Of a DNA stretch of 29,594 nucleotides, positions 7,455 through 16,745 are shown in pieces. Every line of letters begins with the position of its first letter. Within the stretch, counting starts at the first letter, position 1. Source of the DNA: a virus. The translations under genes were made by a program, and so were the position numbers. Under the pieces are notes generated by a model. That model was given only the letters and a program-made list of their open reading frames with translations, made no database searches and had not been told where the DNA came from. The stretch lies in the IMG/VR virus record IMGVR_UViG_3300035184_001953, positions 1 to 29,594 of that record. One strand, given 5' to 3'.

Positions 7455-10400
7455 TTAATCTACTTCTAAAATTGGTTCTCCACTTCCTCTACCACTATCA
7501 GATACTTTTAAAGTATTTGGATTAGTAGTAAATGTAACAATAGGTGAACCACCATCTAAGGTAGTTGCTGAAGTTTGTTTTGAACCATTAAAGAATGAAT
7601 TTTCCATTCCACTAGTTAAATCTCCTACGTTTCTGTAATGTGTTGGGAAATATCCATTTAATGGAGTAACACCAACTATATCCCCACTCACAGTTGGGTC
7701 TACTGATTCATTTCCATCTGAACCGGTAAATGGTAAAATATTTACAACTTGTTTAAATTTAGTTGTAGTTATAAATTGTGTACCTTGTGATGAATCTTGA
7801 GTTATGTTCTCAGGAATATCAACTGTATATGATTTTTTAAGTAAAAATACTTTTACTCTTTCTTTTCTAAGTGTGTTAGTAGAATCTATTTTAGTTCTAA
7901 TTGCATGAGAACCACTTCCAAATAATCCAAATCCTGCAACTGTAAGAGAATCTTGACCTGTTCCTATCTGTGTAAACATATCTGTTTCAAATTCTCCACT
8001 AAGTGATTCTCCTAACTCTCTATTATTAATTGTTAAATTTAATCCTTTAGATTCACCAGATAACGTTACGGTATCTTGTGTTGTTATGTTACTTTCATAT
8101 CCACCATTATCCGCAACTAATGTTTTAGATGTATCTAATAATATTGTACCATCAAAATCTTTAGATTCTCCACTAAGTATTGTAGAATCTTTGGCGTTTA
8201 CAGTTGTTAAATAATTCTTAGATTCACCAGTTGGAGTTACATCATTTATATTAATAGAAGTTTTGTAATCTTTTTTAAATGCAGTTGATGGTTTCCATTC
8301 TGTTTTACTTCTTTCAAGAATATGAGGTTCAATTAATAAACCTTGACTTACTTGAGCTCTAACAGGTATTAAAGATAAGATAATATTAAACAACGATTGG
8401 TCAATATATCTAACTAATTGTATGTATTCATAAATATTTAAAGTGTACCTATCAAAGTAGTAACCTCTTAATTGATTAAGTCTACTATATGTTGGTTTAT
8501 AGTCATCTGATGGGTCTCCAATATAATCATCTATATTAAACTCACCAAGTGAACGGATTATATCCATGTTTATCTCTTTTGTTGGAGAAAAGAATAATCC
8601 TAATCTATTTGAATCTACTGGTGAAGTGTCGAATGATTTTTTAGTAGCTCTACTTCTATAATTTAAATCAGATATTAATGTTTGAGTTTCAAACCTAACT
8701 TTATTTCCAAGAGTATTACCAGTTGATGGTACAATCGCAGTTACTTCTCTATCATACGATTTATATTGGAATGGATATGTTGCAACATCTGTAAAATTAG
8801 AAGCAATTGATTCTGTAACATATGTTTGTATTATAGATACATTTTTAATTGAAGTACTTGAAAATCTGTTTTTAGGATATTCATAATCATTTCTAAATAA
8901 TAAATCGGTTGATGAAGCAGATATATGATTTCCATCAACTGCATCTGGTAATAATGTGTGGTTATCAATTCTTGATTGAGATAGTGGAGTTCTCCATAAT
9001 CTATATTCATCTACCGAAGCAGTTAAATTATTACCACCAAGTGTTAATACACTTCCACTTTTCCATGAGTTAGTACCTGTACGAACTGATAAACTTGAAC
9101 TAAGTTTAGTTCTAATTCTTCCTTGGAATCCTTCTTGTGCATATACTTCAAATTTATCAAATGAACCAGATATTGTTTTCTGTACTACGATTTGTGTATA
9201 TTCATCGTTAAACAAAGAACCCGTTTCAGTTGAAGAGGAAAGTATAGTATTACTTCCAGTAACTCTAAACTCCACCTTAGCAAGTGAACCAGTATTTGCA
9301 ACAAGATGTAATGACCAACCATCTGTATTAATAATATCTTGGTCTATTCTTTCTTCAGTATTTACTCGTATCTCAACTGCATTAGGATAATCATCACTAA
9401 ATGTTGATGTATGTTTTTTCCAAGGTAGTGTAATCGCTGCTGAACCTTTAAATACTATTGAAGATGTTCTATCATCATATGTAAATTTCTGAGGAGTATC
9501 TCCATCAGGGTCACTAGGTCCTCCGAACTCCATTATAGTTAGTAAAGATGCAGGAACACCATAACAACTCAATGCTGCAGATATTGCTCTTTTTGTACCT
9601 TTATGTTTATACAGATATGGTAGATTATTTAATAATCTTCTCCATATTTGACTTTGTCTATCCTTACCACTCATGGAGGTAGTTACATTACCATCCTTAT
9701 CTTTACCAAAAGCATATTCCCAAAGAGCTTGACCAGATACACCCATATCTGCGTTCCAACCAAGTGATTCTAACATATGATATAACATAGTATCATCTAT
9801 ACCATATTCATGTGTATTTTCTACTCTATTACTTTTGGATATTGCTTTAATATGTGTGTAAATAACATCAAAATGCTGCCCAATCATATCAGAGAACAAA
9901 ATAAAATCAGAATTGTTTTCGTTATCTTTAATATGTTTTGGTAAATTAAATGATAATCGAGATGTATTCTCATTATCAAATGTTTGAGCTGAATCTAATA
10001 TTCCAGAATACCAACTTATAGTTGATGAATCATCTGAAGAGGAAATGGTATTTAAACCAGCTCCAGGATAAGTTAATGAACCAGATTCACTATATAGATA
10101 TTTTTCAAATGAATCAAATCCTCTTTTTACTTCTCCTATTTTAAATTGTATGCTTTTAGCTTCATGTCTTGTTGCTATTGATGATGTTAAAGAGTTTACA
10201 ATATTATACTTAGATTCATAGGTTTCTAACAATTTTACTTTGAAGTAAAAATTTTGAACTCTTTCATCTGCAGAAGAATATTTAATAAACTCTTTCCAAT
10301 TATAATCTTCTTCACCAGTTTGTTCTAATAATAAACCAGTACCAACTTCAGTTATTACGGAAGATTGACTTACAAATTCTATATTTAAATTATCTAATGA

Positions 10401-13124
10401 AAAATCACTAGATGATACAAATTGATTTACCACATCAGTAGATGAAGTAGAACCACTTGATATTAAATCATCAAGAATTTGATATCCAATCGTATCAGTA
10501 ACCTCTAATTCAAAATTAGGAGTTAATGGTGTACAATTATTAACAATATCATCTGTAATTGTTATTCTATCAATTAAAGGAATTGATTGTATCTTTGATA
10601 TCCAAACCTTATCATTAGCATTAGTACTTCTAGGTAATGGCTCATATAGTTTTAAGACTATTGACTTATCAGCCTCACCAAATATTTCTTTTTTATTGGT
10701 ATTTGGATTTATTCTAAATTCTGAGAAAGTTGTTTCATCAATTCCCCATGTACCTATAAGTTTATTATCACCATCTCCAAGGTGCAAGTAATGTGTTAAG
10801 AATGGTGATGTAAATTCCTCAAGTCCTTTATTATCAAATGCATTAACAAACGCATTTCTTAAATCACCAACAACTCTACCTCTACGAAGTGTTAAATCTC
10901 CCTTATCAAAGGTAATATTTATTGATTCAACTTTACCTAGTGTTTTAGAATCTCCTTCTAAGTTATGTGGAACTAATAATAATTTAAATTGTAATAAATC
11001 TCTTCTATTTCTTATACTTCTAAATCTACTACCTTTTTTAAGGATATCTCTCATGTTAAATTGAGCAACACCTTGTGGTTCAAATTGACCTAAAAATGCT
11101 TCTTTTCTTGGAGTATCGAGATATATACGAACAAAGTTTGTATTAATAGATTGCCATGATACATTAAAATCAATATCGTATCCTTTAAAATCAGGTCCTT
11201 TAATAACTTGAGGATAATTGATATGAGTAATATCAGGTCCCGGTAGGTACGATTTGTTTTCTGCAGTAATTATTACTTTTTCAATATCCCCACTTCCTCC
11301 TCGTTGGGATGCTGGTTGAACATATAATGTATAAGTTCCTGCTCCATTAGGAAAATCAGCATTTGATAGGGTTATAGTACCTCTGGTTGGGATTTGTTTT
11401 TTTACCTTTCCAAGAGTATATATTACACTATCAGCATCAGCTGTTTCATAACTAATTCTAACCGCACTTCTATCGGCTAGATTTAATTTAATACTACTTC
11501 TATTTAACCTAAGTGCTGGCCTAGTAGGTACACTTACAATAGGGTTTTTAAATACTTGAATTTGTATATCATTTTGTCCACCTTCAAGTTGAATAGTATG
11601 TTCTAATGCTTTTATTATTTTAGTCTTTTTTCTATTAGATGAGTATTGATATTCTCCTCTATGTGAAAAGTCTGTTATTCCATTTGCATAAAATGAAATA
11701 GTTGGTATTGGGTCTCCTGTTTGTCTTTCAACAGTAAATTGTACGATATCATCATCATCCAACACAGCCCCAACTTGTCCATAATTAGTTTTCCAAAGAA
11801 TGGTATCATCTGTTGGCACATCTCCTATTATACTTACTGAAAAAGTTTCTTCAATAATAGGTGGGTCTATAATCTCAACAGATTCTTTTCTTAAACTAAA
11901 ACCTACTCTTAATGAATGAGATTTAGCTCTTAAAGTTCCATCTAATGTTTTTGCAGCTTTATTTGTAGCACTTGGTTGTTGTACCCATTTACCATCAATC
12001 TTTCTTTCTAATTCAATTTCATAGTAATTGAATGGAACTGAACCTACCGATACTTTTGGTGGTATTATATTTTTTTGTGGTTTTGGTTTGTTAAACCCAA
12101 GTTCAATTGGCGCAATTGGTCTATATTTAGGTCTTACATTTAAAAATTCATTTCTAGGTTTTGGAGCTCTTGAATATGGATTACCTCTAGTAACTCCATC
12201 CAAAACAATACCCATTCCATTATCACTTCTTCCCGCTCTTGTTTCAAAGGAATTGTTTCCTCTGAAATTGATACCACTTCCACCAAATTGTTCAGATGGT
12301 GGTTGTATGTAATCATCCATGTAATCTCTAAACTGACCACTACCATCATTTGTGGCAGTGATTGTAGGAGCGTTATCTCTTACAGTACCTCTACCTCTAG
12401 TTGGATTTGGGTTAGTACGAATTGGTCCTGTGGCAAAGTCTGGTGGTAAATCAGGTCGTATAAAATCTCGAACTGGTTTTATATCTTTATATAAGGTTTT
12501 TTGTTTAGCAGATACTCTCCACTCATCCCTTGATGTAAATCCTGATTTTTCTATTGATATAGTTTTTCTACTCAGTAATTCTTTTTCTGTGAATTTTAAA
12601 ACTAGAGAATGAAAATCTCCGCTACCATTTGTTGTTCCTACTGATTTACCATCAACATTAACAGTTGAAGGTCCTCTATCAGTAGCTACTGTTACACTAA
12701 CTGGAGCATTGTAATCCTTAACAGCAGGTTTAATCTCCGGCTTTGGATACTTACAATTTCCATTATCATATGTTGCTCTTCTATCAAAGTTTGTTGCCTT
12801 ATTATCCATACAACCACCTTTTACAAATACAACTGGTCGTGGTTTGATAGGTATTATTGGCTCAGGTGGTAACTCTGGTTTTGGTGGCGGTGGTGGAGTT
12901 ATTATTGGCTTTGTAAATCTAGGTCTAGATATCTCTGGTATTGGATTTTTAATAACAACAGGTGGGTTTCTTCTTGGAGTTCCACCTCTCCCTCCTCCTC
13001 CGGAGTTACCCACAGGACGAAATACATCTGGTTCATATCCGAAAGGATTTTCGCCATTAGTTCTTCCAAAGTTATCCTCATAACTTCTAAAGTCATCGTA
13101 ATTAAATTGTCTTCTATTTCTCAT
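7455..13124 (-). CDS. Giant modular tail/baseplate protein (PEGA-like, Cys-repeat, LamG-like domains)
   Basis: 1889 aa, the largest gene here. Order of parts: Gly/Arg-rich N-terminus; Pro-rich hinge (about 53-100); one Cys motif GCMDNKATNF...GNCKY (C105 and C124); a PEGA-like surface domain (about 141-205); several beta-sandwich-like segments (about 360-900); a segment with KHKGTKRAISAALSCYGVP (about 1168-1186) like those in phage baseplate proteins; a concanavalin/LamG-like jelly roll (about 1215-1385) ending VDEYRLWRTPLS; and Thr/Ser-rich tandem pieces with SGESK (about 1621-1712). I infer a baseplate-periphery or fibre protein that reaches the host surface, with glycan binding by the LamG-like part. 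It has its own late-class promoter (13147) and an AGGTGG ribosome site. No chaperone or protease domain is visible. The virion role is well supported by context, the receptor role is inference. Confidence 0.8.
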   Translation of the reverse strand: MRNRRQFNYDDFRSYEDNFGRTNGENPFGYEPDVFRPVGNSGGGGRGGTPRRNPPVVIKNPIPEISRPRFTKPIITPPPPPKPELPPEPIIPIKPRPVVFVKGGCMDNKATNFDRRATYDNGNCKYPKPEIKPAVKDYNAPVSVTVATDRGPSTVNVDGKSVGTTNGSGDFHSLVLKFTEKELLSRKTISIEKSGFTSRDEWRVSAKQKTLYKDIKPVRDFIRPDLPPDFATGPIRTNPNPTRGRGTVRDNAPTITATNDGSGQFRDYMDDYIQPPSEQFGGSGINFRGNNSFETRAGRSDNGMGIVLDGVTRGNPYSRAPKPRNEFLNVRPKYRPIAPIELGFNKPKPQKNIIPPKVSVGSVPFNYYEIELERKIDGKWVQQPSATNKAAKTLDGTLRAKSHSLRVGFSLRKESVEIIDPPIIEETFSVSIIGDVPTDDTILWKTNYGQVGAVLDDDDIVQFTVERQTGDPIPTISFYANGITDFSHRGEYQYSSNRKKTKIIKALEHTIQLEGGQNDIQIQVFKNPIVSVPTRPALRLNRSSIKLNLADRSAVRISYETADADSVIYTLGKVKKQIPTRGTITLSNADFPNGAGTYTLYVQPASQRGGSGDIEKVIITAENKSYLPGPDITHINYPQVIKGPDFKGYDIDFNVSWQSINTNFVRIYLDTPRKEAFLGQFEPQGVAQFNMRDILKKGSRFRSIRNRRDLLQFKLLLVPHNLEGDSKTLGKVESINITFDKGDLTLRRGRVVGDLRNAFVNAFDNKGLEEFTSPFLTHYLHLGDGDNKLIGTWGIDETTFSEFRINPNTNKKEIFGEADKSIVLKLYEPLPRSTNANDKVWISKIQSIPLIDRITITDDIVNNCTPLTPNFELEVTDTIGYQILDDLISSGSTSSTDVVNQFVSSSDFSLDNLNIEFVSQSSVITEVGTGLLLEQTGEEDYNWKEFIKYSSADERVQNFYFKVKLLETYESKYNIVNSLTSSIATRHEAKSIQFKIGEVKRGFDSFEKYLYSESGSLTYPGAGLNTISSSDDSSTISWYSGILDSAQTFDNENTSRLSFNLPKHIKDNENNSDFILFSDMIGQHFDVIYTHIKAISKSNRVENTHEYGIDDTMLYHMLESLGWNADMGVSGQALWEYAFGKDKDGNVTTSMSGKDRQSQIWRRLLNNLPYLYKHKGTKRAISAALSCYGVPASLLTIMEFGGPSDPDGDTPQKFTYDDRTSSIVFKGSAAITLPWKKHTSTFSDDYPNAVEIRVNTEERIDQDIINTDGWSLHLVANTGSLAKVEFRVTGSNTILSSSTETGSLFNDEYTQIVVQKTISGSFDKFEVYAQEGFQGRIRTKLSSSLSVRTGTNSWKSGSVLTLGGNNLTASVDEYRLWRTPLSQSRIDNHTLLPDAVDGNHISASSTDLLFRNDYEYPKNRFSSTSIKNVSIIQTYVTESIASNFTDVATYPFQYKSYDREVTAIVPSTGNTLGNKVRFETQTLISDLNYRSRATKKSFDTSPVDSNRLGLFFSPTKEINMDIIRSLGEFNIDDYIGDPSDDYKPTYSRLNQLRGYYFDRYTLNIYEYIQLVRYIDQSLFNIILSLIPVRAQVSQGLLIEPHILERSKTEWKPSTAFKKDYKTSININDVTPTGESKNYLTTVNAKDSTILSGESKDFDGTILLDTSKTLVADNGGYESNITTQDTVTLSGESKGLNLTINNRELGESLSGEFETDMFTQIGTGQDSLTVAGFGLFGSGSHAIRTKIDSTNTLRKERVKVFLLKKSYTVDIPENITQDSSQGTQFITTTKFKQVVNILPFTGSDGNESVDPTVSGDIVGVTPLNGYFPTHYRNVGDLTSGMENSFFNGSKQTSATTLDGGSPIVTFTTNPNTLKVSDSGRGSGEPILEVD

Positions 13125-13146
13125 TAATATCCACCTATATTCATAC

Positions 13147-13156
13147 TATAAATATG
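13147..13156 (-). promoter_or_regulatory. Late-class promoter element
   Basis: CATATTTATA on the minus strand, 23 bp before the ATG of the giant tail gene; it differs from the consensus only in the first base. Confidence 0.65.
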
Positions 13157-13174
13157 TTTTTAAAAAATATACTA

Positions 13175-15436
13175 TTAGTATTCTCTACTTCTTCTAAGAA
13201 CGTCTCGTCCGCCTGCTCTTCCGCCATTTCCACCACCGATGTTATATCCTTCTCGGTTATTATTGTAATTATCCATTTGGTCTAAAATTTCTTCAACTAC
13301 TCCACTTCCACCGTAACTTCCGCCACCCGTTCCTCCTTGAGATATGGTTGGGAATGTAATAATAGGTTGTACATCAACTGGAGGAATGTTAACTGGATAT
13401 ATACATTGTCCTTCTTGGTTAAAATTTATTGCAGCTATATCTCTACATCTTCTTTCAGCAGGTGGATGTACTATTGGTGGGTCTGGTTTTGGTGGTGGAG
13501 GCAAATCTGGTTCAACAGGTTCTGGTAATACAGGTCTGTATTTACATACACCAATTGCTCCGAAATTAATAGCTCGTGTGTTATTACATTTTTTTTGTGG
13601 TGTTGGTACTGTAATTACCTGTGGATATGTTCCACCACAAACTCCCACTCGTGTTACTTTAAGTCCTGGTACACTTGATATTGAATTTTCTAGTGCACAT
13701 ACTACTAATGTATCATTAGGTTCTATTGTAGAACTTGTTTTTGATTGAGATAGTTTATTTTTATACTGAAAAGTTAGAGCCGAACCAACAAATATTTCTT
13801 CAAACTCTTCTATTATTTCAGGAAAACTAAAATTAAAATTGCTAAATCCCATAAACCCATTTTGATAGAAATTTTGGTTTAGATTTTTTCTCTGATTATA
13901 CTGTGGTCTTTGTTTAGTTACTTTACTAATATTTTTAACTCTATACTCAACTACGAGTGGTGGAGTTACTTTTATCTTAGGAACTTCTCTTACATCATTA
14001 GTAAATACAGGAGGCCCATCATCTCTGAAAGTTATTTTTAATGCATCATACTCAATACCCGCAGATACTACCGATGCTCCATTTCTATCAACATAACTGA
14101 TTGAACCTGTGTCTGACCAAATGTAGTATATCTTTGTTGTGTATTTATATACTCTTGGAGGTGGTGGAGGTGGAGGTGGTGGATTTTTTACGTCCTTTAC
14201 TTCTTCTAAATCAGTTTCAATTCCTCCTCCTAAATCAGAATACTCCTCAATTACTTCTTGGTATTTACAACTACCATCATCTTTACTTGCATACTTGTTA
14301 TAGTTTACAGCATTTGTATCAGTACAACCCTCTACGATGGTTGCAGCTACTTCTGTTTCTTTATACCTACAACTACCATCGTTTTCTTTTGCTCGTGCAT
14401 TATAGTTAAGCGCATTAGGGTCTGTACACCCTCGTGTTACTCCACCTATTTCTGATGGTACAGTACTTTCAAATCTTTGATTTGCTTTTATAGTTTTTAA
14501 TATTCTCTTAACCTTATCAAAAGTAACTTGCTCATCTGCAGTTAGTTCAACACTATTTTGAATTGTACGTTTTGGTAAATAGTATTCAACAGAATTTCGT
14601 ATAGCAGTTTCTGCAGTTCTTCTTATTTTTGCAATTGTTAATTCTAACATATCTGGTCTATCTTTAGACTTACCATATGTATTTGATGTAATATCCCAAT
14701 CTTTACCAATTATAAAGTAATCCATCGATTCAAGATATCTTGCTTTGATATCAATTAGTAAACTATCAAATGAACCTACTTTAAATTCTTGTTGAATTAA
14801 TTTTTGATATCTTCTTCCATCACGAATTTTACCTTTACTTCTTATAAAATTATCTACAACCTGTATGATATCAATACTATCAATGAAATTTCTAACATAA
14901 TAAATTGTATCATCTCTAAAGTTTCCTTCATCAGTAAACAAACCATATCTTCTTAATAAATCTTCGTTTGGTTTAGCTGCGTTATTTAATGGAACTACTC
15001 TTATTTCAGTTCTTGATGGAGATATTTCATGTATCCATAACTTATCTGTTTCTCCTTCTTCAGAACCTACTCGTCTATTTAATAATGTTATTTGTGTTTT
15101 GAATATACCATTTGAGTATCCCGCTTCTCTAATTAATTTTTCTAAATCAACTATAAATTCAGATGCATCATTTGTTTTTTTATTGTCAACATTCTTAGTT
15201 ATTAAAAAGTAATCATTGATATTCGTATCATTAATATGAATATATCTAACAAGTTTTGCTTCCTCACCTTGGGGTAACTGATTATCGTTTGAATCATATA
15301 GAATAAATTCAATCATATCAGACATACCAAGTCCAAAGTTAGATTTCTTAATTTCCTTTTCGAAAATTTTTCTATCTTCTCTTTCTACAAGATAACCTTT
15401 TCTTTCTACTATTTCTTTAAACGTATCTATTGCCAT
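13175..15436 (-). CDS. Baseplate/tail protein with four Cys-repeat modules, 753 aa
   Basis: 753 aa. Residues 1-325 form a globular, mixed alpha/beta part without a family I can name. Then come two full copies of a 23-residue Cys motif: GCTDPNALNYN...DGSCRY (C337, C356) and GCTDTNAVNYN...DGSCKY (C371, C390). A run of nine prolines (419-427) follows, then a beta-rich domain, then two shortened Cys motifs (C617-C631 and C664-C678, each with AINF), Pro-rich spacers, and a Gly/Asn/Arg-rich tail. Full copies have the two Cys 19 apart and short ones 14 apart. This motif is common in secreted Bacteroidota proteins, so its use in a phage tail suggests host-derived surface modules. The gene sits 6 bp after the 433-aa gene in the long tail operon. 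No clear ribosome site is seen at the ATG. Confidence 0.75.
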   Translation of the reverse strand: MAIDTFKEIVERKGYLVEREDRKIFEKEIKKSNFGLGMSDMIEFILYDSNDNQLPQGEEAKLVRYIHINDTNINDYFLITKNVDNKKTNDASEFIVDLEKLIREAGYSNGIFKTQITLLNRRVGSEEGETDKLWIHEISPSRTEIRVVPLNNAAKPNEDLLRRYGLFTDEGNFRDDTIYYVRNFIDSIDIIQVVDNFIRSKGKIRDGRRYQKLIQQEFKVGSFDSLLIDIKARYLESMDYFIIGKDWDITSNTYGKSKDRPDMLELTIAKIRRTAETAIRNSVEYYLPKRTIQNSVELTADEQVTFDKVKRILKTIKANQRFESTVPSEIGGVTRGCTDPNALNYNARAKENDGSCRYKETEVAATIVEGCTDTNAVNYNKYASKDDGSCKYQEVIEEYSDLGGGIETDLEEVKDVKNPPPPPPPPPRVYKYTTKIYYIWSDTGSISYVDRNGASVVSAGIEYDALKITFRDDGPPVFTNDVREVPKIKVTPPLVVEYRVKNISKVTKQRPQYNQRKNLNQNFYQNGFMGFSNFNFSFPEIIEEFEEIFVGSALTFQYKNKLSQSKTSSTIEPNDTLVVCALENSISSVPGLKVTRVGVCGGTYPQVITVPTPQKKCNNTRAINFGAIGVCKYRPVLPEPVEPDLPPPPKPDPPIVHPPAERRCRDIAAINFNQEGQCIYPVNIPPVDVQPIITFPTISQGGTGGGSYGGSGVVEEILDQMDNYNNNREGYNIGGGNGGRAGGRDVLRRSREY

Positions 15437-15442
15437 AATATA

Positions 15443-16744
15443 TTAGGTTGACCTTCTCCTTCTAGCTTGCCAGTAATGTGTTTTCATTACGAACTCTTCT
15501 TGTGTAGTTGCATTTTTAAATTTTATATTCGTTTCCCATGTTCCCCTACCAGCACTACCTCGTGAGAAACTTATTGCCTTTTTACCAGGAGTTGAACCAC
15601 CATCTGGACTTTTTGGTATAGTTACTGAAGAAGGTACACCATTTAACCATTTGCCTTTTTTCTTAACCTCTTCAGTTACATTTAATGTTACTGATTCTTC
15701 TCCCATATTAAACCACTCAAACGCCATTCCACTAAGAACACCTCTGTTACCCTTTTTTCTATCATCATAGTAAACTGGAAAATCAGGTTTTTTGTTTTTA
15801 TTCGAAGCCTTTGCTGCCCATGCTACTGTTCCTTTTACTTGGAACTGTGGTCTTTGGTCAACTAATGATAATAAACTTGTTTGTTTAGCTGCCTCAACTT
15901 CGTTTTCTTTTGCAGCAACTACTTGGTCTGCAACTTGTTGTTGTACAACTGCGGCTTGTTGTAATGATTTTACAATATCTTGTTGTGAACTCAATTGTTG
16001 TACTAACGTTTCTTTCTGTGCTTGGAATCCAGTAACTTGTGCTGATAATGATGCTCGTTCAATACCTTCTTTAGTACCTTTTATTAATGCAGTTTGGAAA
16101 TCTTTTAGTAAATCAGTATATCTATCAGTAGCTTTTTCGGTTTCTATAATTTGTGCATCAAGTTGAGCTCGTAAGTCATTAGCTTCTGCTTGTAATCCAG
16201 CTATTTGTGATTCAAGTGAAGCTATACTAGATAATGCATTATCTCTTTCCGTTGTTATTACTTTAATCTGAGTTTGAGCTTGTTTGTAAAGGTTCTCAAG
16301 TTTAACATATCTTGGTTTAGGAATAAAATCACCTCGTTTTGGCTTTACGGGTTTAATTAATTCATCAACTTTTACGTCAAGAGCTCTTTTAAGTTGGTTC
16401 TCATCATAATTTGGTTTTTCAATAAAACCTGATGTTTCTCCTCCAAATGATTTTTGAGCTTCTAAGTCTGCAAGACTTTTTAATGGAGGCAGGGTATCTA
16501 CAAAATCTGATTTAAATCGTTTTAACTCAGGAGGAATGCCTGGATGTTTAATTGGTTGTTGACCATATGGTATAAAAGGAGATGGTTGTGGAGCGAATCT
16601 CCCATTATTATCTTTAGAGTATCCCGTTGGAATAGCCTTACCATCTTTTTTACGCACTCGCAACTCACCTCGTTTATCACGAGGGATAGCTTTAGAACCC
16701 TTTTTAACAAGCTCATCTATTCTGAATCTGTCTTTTAAACCCAT
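15443..16744 (-). CDS. Coiled-coil tail-associated protein, 433 aa
   Basis: 433 aa. The first 140 residues are basic and Pro-rich. Residues about 145-295 are a long coiled coil rich in Gln, Ala, Glu and Leu (for example ASLESQIAGLQAEANDLRAQ), which suggests a trimeric or dimeric rod. The last 130 residues form a probable beta-sandwich (FQVKGTVAWAAK ... ETNIKFKNATT ... HYWQARRRR). No catalytic motif is visible. It lies between the DNRLRE-like gene and the 753-aa gene with 1-6 bp gaps, so it is co-transcribed with baseplate genes. A fibre or tail-connector role is inferred. The ribosome site GAGAAG overlaps the end of the upstream gene. Confidence 0.6.
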   Translation of the reverse strand: MGLKDRFRIDELVKKGSKAIPRDKRGELRVRKKDGKAIPTGYSKDNNGRFAPQPSPFIPYGQQPIKHPGIPPELKRFKSDFVDTLPPLKSLADLEAQKSFGGETSGFIEKPNYDENQLKRALDVKVDELIKPVKPKRGDFIPKPRYVKLENLYKQAQTQIKVITTERDNALSSIASLESQIAGLQAEANDLRAQLDAQIIETEKATDRYTDLLKDFQTALIKGTKEGIERASLSAQVTGFQAQKETLVQQLSSQQDIVKSLQQAAVVQQQVADQVVAAKENEVEAAKQTSLLSLVDQRPQFQVKGTVAWAAKASNKNKKPDFPVYYDDRKKGNRGVLSGMAFEWFNMGEESVTLNVTEEVKKKGKWLNGVPSSVTIPKSPDGGSTPGKKAISFSRGSAGRGTWETNIKFKNATTQEEFVMKTHYWQARRRRST

Positions 16745-16745
16745 G

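Noticed and set aside
12140-12349. Minus-strand frame of 69 codons inside the giant tail gene in another frame
   Set aside because: Fully embedded, no recognisable domain and no start signal; the main frame has clear domains.
12028-14455. Several plus-strand open frames of 60-134 codons opposite the giant and 753-aa tail genes
   Set aside because: They are antisense shadows of Pro/Gly- and Ser-rich coding DNA, with low-complexity Gly/Phe/Leu or Trp/Tyr-rich products and no start signals.
15792-16166. 124-codon plus-strand frame rich in Cys, Ala and Ser
   Set aside because: It is the reverse of the Gln/Ala coiled-coil region; composition mirrors that gene and there is no ribosome site or promoter.
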